Positions 1-6,065 of a stretch of DNA of 6,065 nucleotides are shown here, in pieces. Position 1 is the first letter of the stretch; every line of letters begins with the position of its first letter. The translations under genes and the position numbers were made by a program. Source of the DNA: JAHDCE01 sp051275765 (GTDB taxonomy: Bacteria; Bacteroidota; Bacteroidia; Chitinophagales; Saprospiraceae); assembly GCA_051275765.1 (NCBI GenBank), contig JBNMOV010000310.1:1-6065 (forward strand), in the 5' to 3' direction. A model generated the notes under the pieces. It did no database searches, was not told where the DNA came from, and worked only from the letters and a program-made list of their open reading frames with translations.

Positions 1-2
1 TT

Positions 3-3000
3 AAAAGCAGGCAAGCATTTTTGGATGAATTTCATCAGATCATTACGAAACATAAGAATAAACAGATTGTCATTTTTATGCATCATCCACTATTTTCAAA
101 TGGAAGTCATGGAGGGTTTTTCTCAGCGAAACAACATCTATTTCCAATAACCGCTGTTAAAAAGAACGCATATATTCCTTTACCTGGTTTAGGATCTATC
201 GCTCCTTCATATCGTGCTTTGATTGGTGCAAAACAAGACATTGTACATACGCATTATAAGGAATTAAAAAATGAATTATTGCTAGCAACCAAACATGCCA
301 AAAATGTAATTTTTGCATCTGGTCATGAACATGGATTACAATATACAAAGGATAAGCAACATCATTTTGTAGTCAGTGGAGCAGGAAGTAAGACTAGTTT
401 TATGAAAACGGGGAATGGAGCTGATTTTGTCGCTTCCAAATTGGGTTATTCAAAAGTGTATTATTATGAAAGCAAGGAAGTTTGGTTAGAATTCATAGCT
501 GTAGAAAATAATACGGCAAAGGTGATTTTTAGAAAGAAAATCATAGATGCACCAGCAGGAACAGAAGAAAATGAACACGATCATGAACATCCAGAAATAA
601 CTCAAGATAGTTTTCGCATGGCTGTAAATGCAGATTACGATAAAGGAAGTAAATTCAAAAAAGTAATCATGGGAAGTCATTACCGTGAATTATGGGGAAC
701 AGAAGTTACCGCAAGAATTATTAATTTAGACACAGAAAAAGGTGGTTTGATTCCTATCAAAAAAGGAGGAGGAACGATGTCCAACTCTTTGAGAATGGAA
801 ACCAAAGAGGGCAAGCAATATGTCCTTCGTTCTATTGATAAATACTTAGAAAAAGCATTGCCAGAAGATTTTAGGAATATTAGTTCGATTAAATCAGTCA
901 TCAAGGATCAAACCTCTACTATGCATCCATTTTCTGCGATGGTTTTACCTTCGATGGCAGAAGCAGCAGGTATTTATTATCATAAGCCAGAGTTGGTTTA
1001 TTTACCTCATCAAAAAGGTTTAGGTGCCTATAATGATTTATTTGAAGAAGGCTTATACCTTTTAGAAGGACGAGCCACTGGTGATCGGTCTGATTTGGAT
1101 AATGTGGGCAACAGTAAAAATACAATGGGCTATACTGATGTCGTGAAAAACCTAAATAAAAGTACTATGCATGTCATCGATCAGGAATGGGTATTGAGAT
1201 CTCGTCTGTTTGATACCTTTATTCATGACTGGGATAGACATGATGATAATTGGAGATGGGCGAGTTTTGAAGAAGGAGATAAAATCATTTATCGCCCTAT
1301 TCCTAGGGATAGAGATCAGACTTTCTTCGAAATAAACGGTCTAATTCCAGGGTTTGCTTCATTATTCGTGAGGCGTTTAAGACCATTCAGAGAAAATATC
1401 AGAGATGTAAAAGGATTCAATTTCAATGGAAGAAATTTTGATCGCTATTACCTCAATGATTTGGATAGATCAGAATGGATGGCAGCGATAGAAGACTTGA
1501 AAAAGAGAATGACGGATGAGGTAATTGAAGATGCATTTGAAGTATGGCCAACAGAAATACAAGCCAAAAATGCAGCATCTACCATTGTTACATTAAAAGT
1601 CAGAAGAGAACGATTGGATATTTTTGCAATGAAACTCTATGATTTTATTGCAAAGGAAGTCGATGTAAGAGGAACGAATAAAAAAGAATTATTTGAAATA
1701 GAACATTTAGAAAATGGAAATGTACATGTTCGTGCATATGTTTCTAATAAAGCGGGAGATAAGAAAGAGAAATATTTTGATCGAATTTTCCTTAAAAAAG
1801 AAACTAAGGAAGTCAGAATATTTGCCTTGGATGGAAAAGATCATTTCAGAGTGATGGGAGATGCGAAGAAAAAGATTCGAGTTCGAATTATTGGTGGTCA
1901 AGGAGCAGATGATTTGATTGACAATTCTAAAGGAAAGAAAACCATCGCACATGATGATAAGGATGGAATGACGATAGCAGGAACAGGTTCTATCAAAGAT
2001 AAAAGGAATAATAGCTTACATAATAATAGCTACGATAGAGTTGGATTCAAATATAATTCAAGAATGCCAGCTATCCTTTTTGGTTATAATGCAGATGATA
2101 GAGTTTGGATAGGTGCTGGTTTGACACTCACGAAGCAAGGATTCAGAAAATCACCTTATAAGAGTAAGCAAAAATTTGCTGTTCGAACAGCACCAGGATC
2201 TAGAGGAACATTCAGTATAAATTATGAAGGTGATTTTATTGAGAAGGTAGGGAAACTTGATTTATTACTTAAAGGAGATTTCGAGAATCCAGCATATATG
2301 AATTATTTTGGAGCTACGAATAATATTGATTTGCCAGATTCAGAATTAACGAATAAAGCTGTTCGTAATTATTGGATAAGGATGAGATCCTATAAAGTAG
2401 CCACTTTATTAAAGAAAAGATTTGGTGCAGATAAATTTGATATCAAGTTTGGTCCTACGATTCAAAATATAGAACTTGAAAATATATCTGGAAGAATATT
2501 GGATGAGTTAGAAGAGTTTGATGAAGATGATTTTGAACCTAAAATTTTTGCTGGATTAATGGCCAGTTTCAATATCAATACTGTAGATAAGGAATCTAAT
2601 CCTAAACATGGTATTCGCCTTCATATTGGTACAGAGCAACGTTTTGGCTTGAACGCTGAACAGAATAAATCTGGACTAGCAGAAGCCTCCGTTACGAATT
2701 ACCTTACTTTTGGAACTAAAGTACAATTGACGATAGCTAACCGTTTAGGAGGAGCATTCTCTTGGGGAGATGCAGAATTTTACCAGAATCCTACCTTAGG
2801 AAATAGTAACTATCTAAGAGGACACAGAAATCAAAGATTTAATGGAGAATCCATATTTTATAATAATTTAGATTTGAGAATTAAATTATTTTCTTGGAGT
2901 AATAAAATACTGCCTATGGATATCGGATTATTAGGAGGATTTGATGTAGCTAAAGTTTGGTCAGAAAACAGTCCTGCTGATCAGTTTCGTAAAACTTATA

Positions 3001-3107
3001 CAGCTGGATTATGGATAAGTCCTGTTTCGTCCTTCATCATAAACCCGCATGTTTCTTTTTCTGATGAAAAACCTATGTTTACGTTTAGTCTTGGATTTAA
3101 TTTTTAA
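3..3107 (+). CDS. Metallophosphatase / kinase-like / outer-membrane barrel fusion protein, 5' partial
   Basis: The reading frame is open to the left edge (codons K-S-R-Q-A-F-L precede the TTG at 21), so the true start, the signal peptide and the first metal-binding motifs lie outside. Residues are numbered here from that TTG. Residues 1-175 are the C-terminal half of a calcineurin-like phosphoesterase, with M-H-H-P at 20-23 and the metal-ligand motif G-H-E-H at 101-104. A charged, His-rich linker follows (about 181-196). Residues 215-545 look like an atypical kinase fold: Gly-rich stretch 249-251, YVLRSIDK at 267-274, DWDRHDDNW at 403-411 and RDRDQTF at 429-435. Residues 550-640 form a strand-rich link with one GGQGADD motif (625-631). 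Residues 665-1028 look like an Omp85-type barrel, with LRGHRNQRF at 932-940 resembling the conserved L6-loop (V/L)RG motif and a terminal Phe. About 1,030 residues are visible; 150-200 are probably missing. Barrel and phosphatase calls are strong. The kinase call is inference, and the substrate is unknown. Family topology would place the N-terminal part in the periplasm. Confidence 0.88.
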   Translation, partial: KSRQAFLDEFHQIITKHKNKQIVIFMHHPLFSNGSHGGFFSAKQHLFPITAVKKNAYIPLPGLGSIAPSYRALIGAKQDIVHTHYKELKNELLLATKHAKNVIFASGHEHGLQYTKDKQHHFVVSGAGSKTSFMKTGNGADFVASKLGYSKVYYYESKEVWLEFIAVENNTAKVIFRKKIIDAPAGTEENEHDHEHPEITQDSFRMAVNADYDKGSKFKKVIMGSHYRELWGTEVTARIINLDTEKGGLIPIKKGGGTMSNSLRMETKEGKQYVLRSIDKYLEKALPEDFRNISSIKSVIKDQTSTMHPFSAMVLPSMAEAAGIYYHKPELVYLPHQKGLGAYNDLFEEGLYLLEGRATGDRSDLDNVGNSKNTMGYTDVVKNLNKSTMHVIDQEWVLRSRLFDTFIHDWDRHDDNWRWASFEEGDKIIYRPIPRDRDQTFFEINGLIPGFASLFVRRLRPFRENIRDVKGFNFNGRNFDRYYLNDLDRSEWMAAIEDLKKRMTDEVIEDAFEVWPTEIQAKNAASTIVTLKVRRERLDIFAMKLYDFIAKEVDVRGTNKKELFEIEHLENGNVHVRAYVSNKAGDKKEKYFDRIFLKKETKEVRIFALDGKDHFRVMGDAKKKIRVRIIGGQGADDLIDNSKGKKTIAHDDKDGMTIAGTGSIKDKRNNSLHNNSYDRVGFKYNSRMPAILFGYNADDRVWIGAGLTLTKQGFRKSPYKSKQKFAVRTAPGSRGTFSINYEGDFIEKVGKLDLLLKGDFENPAYMNYFGATNNIDLPDSELTNKAVRNYWIRMRSYKVATLLKKRFGADKFDIKFGPTIQNIELENISGRILDELEEFDEDDFEPKIFAGLMASFNINTVDKESNPKHGIRLHIGTEQRFGLNAEQNKSGLAEASVTNYLTFGTKVQLTIANRLGGAFSWGDAEFYQNPTLGNSNYLRGHRNQRFNGESIFYNNLDLRIKLFSWSNKILPMDIGLLGGFDVAKVWSENSPADQFRKTYTAGLWISPVSSFIINPHVSFSDEKPMFTFSLGFNF

Positions 3108-3118
3108 TTTTAAAATAC

Positions 3119-3157
3119 TAGAGCTTATTCCAAAAAACTATTTTGGAATAAGCTCTA
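3119..3157. terminator. Perfect 17-bp hairpin, probable terminator of the fusion-protein gene
   Basis: The arms 3119-3135 and 3141-3157 are exact reverse complements around a 5-nt loop (aacta), starting 11 bp after the TAA stop at 3105-3107. Position and stem strength fit an intrinsic terminator. The + strand side is followed by attaagtat rather than a long T run. The - strand side is followed by gtattttaaaatt, which is slightly better. It could therefore work in both directions between the convergent units, although the - strand gene stops about 325 bp away. Terminators lacking a strong U tract are plausible in Bacteroidota; termination itself is inferred. Confidence 0.7.
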
Positions 3158-3481
3158 ATTAAGTATATTAATGGTGTTTACAATTCTTTAAATAAAAAAT
3201 TGAATTCGTTTTAAATTCAACTAATGTCGAAGAAGAAACTATAAATAGTCAGCTCTTATATTCTATGTATCAGCTATATTACTACGCATTATGGTGGATC
3301 TTATTTAATTTATTTCACTAATAGGATCTTCCTATATGGGATTCAATCATTCAGCATATTTGCAACTAGGAATATGGATTAAACCATCTAATAGAATGGA
3401 GAAATTACTAAAAGAAAAATCATTCTTTTATCTAGTGGACTAACTCAATAATGATGTAAAGAAATAATGTCCTTTTATTGA
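3158..3481. other. Intergenic gap with two short adjacent open frames, possible gene remnant
   Basis: This gap lies between two convergent genes and contains no confident gene. Two short + strand frames follow each other. Frame A is open from 3196 to a TAA at 3319-3321; its only ATG is at 3265, giving 18 residues that include the aromatic, hydrophobic run YYYALWWILFNLF. Frame B is open from 3309, has ATG at 3336 and stops at 3441-3443, giving 35 residues that start MGFNHSAYLQ and contain NRMEKLLKEK. The two frames overlap, so one frameshift would join them into a peptide of about 80 residues with a membrane-like first half and a charged tail. I recognise no family and see no ribosome-binding site. 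Chance open frames in AT-rich DNA are the main alternative. Confidence 0.3.
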
Positions 3482-4672
3482 CTACACTCCTCTCCTATTC
3501 CTTTCCTCCTTAATAAAAGACAGTTCCCTGCCCATTTCTCCAGTAACAGAACTATTTTCCTGTGCCCTTCTAATCAGATAAGGAATTACATCCTGCACTG
3601 TACCATAAGGAACATATTTGGCAGCATTGAAACCATTTTTGGCAAGGTTGAATGTGATATGATCACTCATACCATAAAGTTGACAGAAGTTGATATGTGC
3701 ATGATCTCGTGGAATATTCAACTGTTCCATGATTTCTGCCTGTACATAACTACTGAATTCATTGTGTGTAGCATTGCAGGAAGAGATCGTTTCATGATTT
3801 TCTATACAATATTGCAAGGCAGAATTATAATCGTTATCTGTTGCATTCTTATCTTCTTGGATGGGTGACGGATAGCCTTTTTCCTTTGCCCTTGCTCGTT
3901 CTTTTTCCATGTAGGCACCTCGAACCAATTTAGCACCTATTATATAGCCATTATCAACTGCCTGCTGATGCGATTTTTTCAAATATTCTAGTCTATCATG
4001 ACGATACATCTGATAAGTATTATAGACATAGACTTTACCTCTATTATACTTTTCCATCATCACATTCACCACATCGTCTATAGTATCCTGTATCCATGTT
4101 TCCTCTGCATCAAAAAATACGCCTACCTGCTTATTCGTAGCATGATCACATATAATATCTATTCTCTCCAAGGCTTTGTCCCATTCCTTCTGTTCTTGCG
4201 GGTTGAGTCCTTTTTTCTTTTGTATTTTTTCCAATAAGGCGAATCTTGCCAACCCTGTAACTTTAGCACTCACGATGGGTACACTCAAATTTGTAGAACC
4301 AAAGTCTATCGCCTTCAAAGTTTCTGACATCGTATTATTAAAATCAGCTTCAGACTCTTTCGCTTCTACTCCTACATCCAAGACTGTCAATACTTTATAG
4401 TCATATAATTTATTGATAGTTGCTTGTGTAGCAGGAAGCGATGTCCCTCCACAAAACTGTGCAAATATCGTTTTTTTGATGATAGATTCTGTAAAAGGTA
4501 ATCCCCAGCTTAAAGCTTTCATTCCCAATTTAGAACCATAAGCAACCAACTTAGGCTTACTCATCATCTTAAAAAGCCAACCAGCTTTCTTCAGTTCAGC
4601 ATCAGATTTATAATCGAATGCAGTTTTGATATCCCTAAAATTCACGACTAATTCTATATGTTTTTCTGACAT
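3482..4672 (-). CDS. Proline dehydrogenase (single-function, FAD-dependent)
   Basis: This 396-residue protein oxidises L-proline to delta-1-pyrroline-5-carboxylate using FAD, the first step of proline breakdown, and passes electrons to the respiratory chain. It corresponds to the PRODH barrel domain of PutA but lacks the aldehyde dehydrogenase half, as usual for single-function enzymes. Visible family motifs are PIVSAKVTG (132-140, active-site Lys 138), VFFDAEE (185-191), YQMYRHD (220-226), KLVRGAYMEKERARA (248-262), ATHNE (301-305) and, near the end, YVPYG (353-357) with LIRRAQEN (366-373). The Arg pair 368-369 corresponds to the substrate-carboxylate-binding arginines of PutA. The KLVRGAY form resembles mitochondrial PRODH more than the RLVKGAY of E. 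coli PutA. The ATG at 4670-4672 is supported by an in-frame TAA just upstream (4688-4690). No Shine-Dalgarno is visible. No P5C dehydrogenase gene is in the window, so the second step must be encoded elsewhere. Confidence 0.95.
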   Translation of the reverse strand: MSEKHIELVVNFRDIKTAFDYKSDAELKKAGWLFKMMSKPKLVAYGSKLGMKALSWGLPFTESIIKKTIFAQFCGGTSLPATQATINKLYDYKVLTVLDVGVEAKESEADFNNTMSETLKAIDFGSTNLSVPIVSAKVTGLARFALLEKIQKKKGLNPQEQKEWDKALERIDIICDHATNKQVGVFFDAEETWIQDTIDDVVNVMMEKYNRGKVYVYNTYQMYRHDRLEYLKKSHQQAVDNGYIIGAKLVRGAYMEKERARAKEKGYPSPIQEDKNATDNDYNSALQYCIENHETISSCNATHNEFSSYVQAEIMEQLNIPRDHAHINFCQLYGMSDHITFNLAKNGFNAAKYVPYGTVQDVIPYLIRRAQENSSVTGEMGRELSFIKEERNRRGV

Positions 4673-4799
4673 TTTAATGATTAATGATTAATGATTCGAG
4701 TGATAAATGATTGACATAATTAATGGGTGTTTTAGATGAAAGTATTTATCTAATCTAGCATTCTAATACATTCCAAAAAATTATTGTTCACTATAGTCG
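4673..4799 (-). other. 127-bp spacer between aroE and proline dehydrogenase genes
   Basis: The spacer separates two co-oriented genes. Apart from the tandem 7-bp repeats at its 3' end, I find no strong hairpin that would terminate aroE and no convincing Bacteroidota-type promoter (TTTG followed about 20 bp later by TAnnTTTG). A TTTTTTGG run near 4769-4776 on the coding strand could be a -33 element, but the matching -7 element is poor. Whether proline dehydrogenase has its own promoter is therefore open. Confidence 0.5.
4675..4695. repeat. Three tandem 7-bp repeats in the proline dehydrogenase leader
   Basis: Three perfect copies of taatgat (ATCATTA on the coding strand) lie end to end, stopping 2 nt before the ATG of the proline dehydrogenase gene. 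They occupy the place where a ribosome-binding site would be. Looser relatives (gataaatgatt) continue to about 4712. This may simply be AT-rich leader sequence that grew by slippage. Because it sits next to the start codon, copy-number change could alter translation, but nothing here shows that it does. Confidence 0.75.
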
Positions 4800-5531
4800 T
4801 TAATAAAATATTCTCCATGCTTCCTCTGCCTGTTGATGCAACATCATCAAACCATTCATTGTTGCAGCTCCACGCTCTTCGCCTTGTTTCAAAAATAGTG
4901 TTTTCGAAGGATTATAAACCAAATCTAGCAAATAATGTTTCATGGAAATATGATTATAATCCAATTTAGGACAATTATCGATATTTGGATACATTCCTAG
5001 CGGTGTAGTATTTACAATCAACTGATGAAAAGTCAATATATCTGCATTCACATCATCATAGATTAATCGTCCTTCTTTCGCTGTTCTTGATACGAATTGA
5101 TAGGCAATATTATGTTTAGATAATACATATTCTACTGCTTTGGATGCTCCGCCTGTTCCTAGTATTAATGCTTTTTGTACCTTATTTTTTCCTAATAATT
5201 CTAATAAAGAAGCTTCAAATCCAAAGGCATCTGTATTGTAACCAATTAATTTATTACCTACTTTTTTAATGGTATTTACAGCTCCTATTTTTGCTGCTGT
5301 TTCGTCTAATTCATCCAGATATGGAATGACTAATTGCTTATAAGGAATCGTTACATTCAGTCCAACTAAATCTGGTATGTCTTTCCATAATTTTGGAAAA
5401 TCAGCTATATCAGGAATAGGATAAGCATCATATTGCCAAGCAGAAATTTGTTCTTTCTCAAATTTATCAGCGAAATACCCTGGAGAGAAAGAATGTGATA
5501 GTGGATATCCTATGAGTCCTAGTTTTGGCAT
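4800..5531 (-). CDS. aroE: Shikimate dehydrogenase (NADP+)
   Basis: This cytoplasmic enzyme reduces 3-dehydroshikimate to shikimate with NADPH, the fourth step of the pathway to chorismate and aromatic amino acids. At 243 residues it is at the short end of the family but complete. The substrate site is intact: SHSFSP (12-17), NVTIPYK (59-65) with catalytic Lys65, AVNT (84-87), and GYNTD (97-101) with catalytic Asp101. The Rossmann loop is GTGGAS (125-130), and SRT (148-150) stands where the NADP-phosphate-binding NRT/SRT motif lies. NTTPLGM (174-180), DLVYNPSKT (203-211) and the C-terminal MNGLMMLHQQAEEAW (225-239) are typical AroE blocks. Its ATG (5529-5531) overlaps the TAA of the upstream DUF368 gene as TAATG, so it is probably translated by coupled re-initiation; no separate ribosome-binding site is seen. 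Paralogues such as quinate/shikimate dehydrogenases are possible, but the motif set and size favour the biosynthetic enzyme. Confidence 0.96.
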   Translation of the reverse strand: MPKLGLIGYPLSHSFSPGYFADKFEKEQISAWQYDAYPIPDIADFPKLWKDIPDLVGLNVTIPYKQLVIPYLDELDETAAKIGAVNTIKKVGNKLIGYNTDAFGFEASLLELLGKNKVQKALILGTGGASKAVEYVLSKHNIAYQFVSRTAKEGRLIYDDVNADILTFHQLIVNTTPLGMYPNIDNCPKLDYNHISMKHYLLDLVYNPSKTLFLKQGEERGAATMNGLMMLHQQAEEAWRIFY

Positions 5532-6065
5532 TATGCAACATTTGTTAAGCGTTCATCCTCCTCTCCTCCCATTTTTTCCAATAAGAAAACTATCGCGAAT
5601 CCAACTATCATTGCTACAATTGCATAAGGCAACAAAGCTTCATAACTAGTAACTTCTTGATAAGAAAAAGGAGTAGCGTTACTTTCTTTTAATACTTTGA
5701 ATACTTCCGAATTTCGATCAAAAAATTCAAAGTCACCAGCAAGTTTATCAAATCGCTCCCCAGTTTCCTTATTCATATAAGATGTGACTTCTCTCCAAGG
5801 CCATATTTTATTCAATGAACCGATCATAAAACCAGTCAATAAAGCTAGTGTAGTATTTTTATAATTCTTGAATGTCCAAGAAAGTAATCGAGAAAAAGAC
5901 ATCAAACCAGTGAGACAACCCAATCCAAATACGAATGCTACGCCTAGGCTATCCACATCCATTTTTAGGGCATTTTTTACGGTAGGAATAATGTAGGTAT
6001 ACATTCCCATGAGTAATAAAATGAAACTGCCAGAAATCCCGGGCAATATCAAGGCTGAAATAGCT
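5531..6065 (-). CDS. DUF368 membrane protein (PopT-type undecaprenyl-phosphate transporter family), 5' partial
   Basis: The frame is open through the right edge, so the start lies outside and only about 177 C-terminal residues are seen. The visible part begins A-I-S-A-L-I-L-P-G-I-S-G-S-F-I-L-L-L. In DUF368 proteins a PG(V/I)SG motif occurs twice, near the N-terminus and mid-protein. The form here (PGISGSFILLLMG) matches the second copy, so roughly the first half is missing. Numbering from the TTG at 6050-6052, hydrophobic segments lie at about 3-24, 36-58, 66-82 and 139-158. A hydrophilic loop of about 55 residues (84-138) separates the last two, and the end is a charged tail (EKMGGEEDERLTNVA). 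DUF368 members (PopT in Vibrio cholerae and Staphylococcus) have been reported to return undecaprenyl phosphate across the inner membrane for reuse in wall and glycan synthesis; that role is carried over by family here. The stop overlaps the aroE start by one base. Confidence 0.88.
   Translation of the reverse strand, partial: AISALILPGISGSFILLLMGMYTYIIPTVKNALKMDVDSLGVAFVFGLGCLTGLMSFSRLLSWTFKNYKNTTLALLTGFMIGSLNKIWPWREVTSYMNKETGERFDKLAGDFEFFDRNSEVFKVLKESNATPFSYQEVTSYEALLPYAIVAMIVGFAIVFLLEKMGGEEDERLTNVA

Noticed and set aside
21..23. TTG at 21 as the true start of the fusion gene
   Set aside because: Codons upstream in the same frame stay open to the window edge and read as ordinary protein, and the phosphatase would lack its first metal-binding motifs. 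The gene is simply cut by the window.
486..1952. - strand open frames within the fusion gene
   Set aside because: They are short, of unnatural composition (runs of Phe, Ile and Cys) and antisense to conserved motifs, so they are shadows of the real frame.
3409..3430. 8-bp inverted repeat (taaaagaa / ttctttta) downstream of proline dehydrogenase as its terminator
   Set aside because: The stem is almost entirely A-T with a 6-nt loop and would be very weak. Such repeats are expected by chance in AT-rich spacer DNA.
3659..4400. Antisense open frames over the proline dehydrogenase gene
   Set aside because: They lie opposite a clearly conserved gene, have no recognisable domains, and look like chance frames in low-GC sequence.
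4720..4790. Promoter for proline dehydrogenase
   Set aside because: A TTTTTTGG run could be a -33 element, but nothing about 20 bp downstream matches TAnnTTTG well, so I do not annotate it.
6050..6052. TTG at 6052 (- strand) as the start of the DUF368 gene
   Set aside because: The frame continues to the edge as A-I-S-A before the PGISG motif, which fits the middle of a DUF368 protein rather than its N-terminus.

Overview
The window looks like ordinary chromosomal DNA from an AT-rich member of the Bacteroidota. The evidence is the low GC, the lack of clear Shine-Dalgarno sequences before starts, and a gene content typical of that phylum: a very large outer-membrane phosphoesterase/barrel fusion, a single-function proline dehydrogenase, and a DUF368 protein directly before aroE. 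I cannot name a genus. I see no tRNA, rRNA, CRISPR array, insertion sequence or phage gene.

Layout: the left half (3-3107, + strand) is the 3' part of one very long gene whose start lies before the window. It encodes the C-terminal half of a calcineurin-like metallophosphatase, a middle region with kinase-like motifs, and a C-terminal outer-membrane beta-barrel of the Omp85/surface-antigen type. It ends at a perfect 17-bp hairpin (3119-3157), probably its terminator. A gap of about 320 bp follows. It has no confident gene, but it holds two short adjacent open frames that could be gene debris. The right half is on the - strand and converges on the first gene. In transcription order it holds a 5'-truncated DUF368 membrane protein (5531-6065), aroE (4800-5531, start codon overlapping the DUF368 stop) and, after 127 bp, proline dehydrogenase (3482-4672).

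How the genes fit together: DUF368 and aroE overlap by one base (TAATG) and are almost certainly cotranscribed and translationally coupled. DUF368 proteins are linked to undecaprenyl-phosphate recycling, and AroE makes shikimate for aromatic amino acids and other chorismate products. Proline dehydrogenase may share the transcript or have its own promoter. The large + strand gene is a separate, convergent unit acting in the cell envelope.

The most interesting object is the + strand fusion protein. Its middle region carries a DxDRHxxNW motif followed by DxDQxF, recalling the catalytic and metal-binding motifs of HipA/PI4K/CotH/Fam20-type atypical kinases. It sits between a phosphatase domain and an outer-membrane barrel. 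That reading is inference from motifs and needs a profile or structure search.
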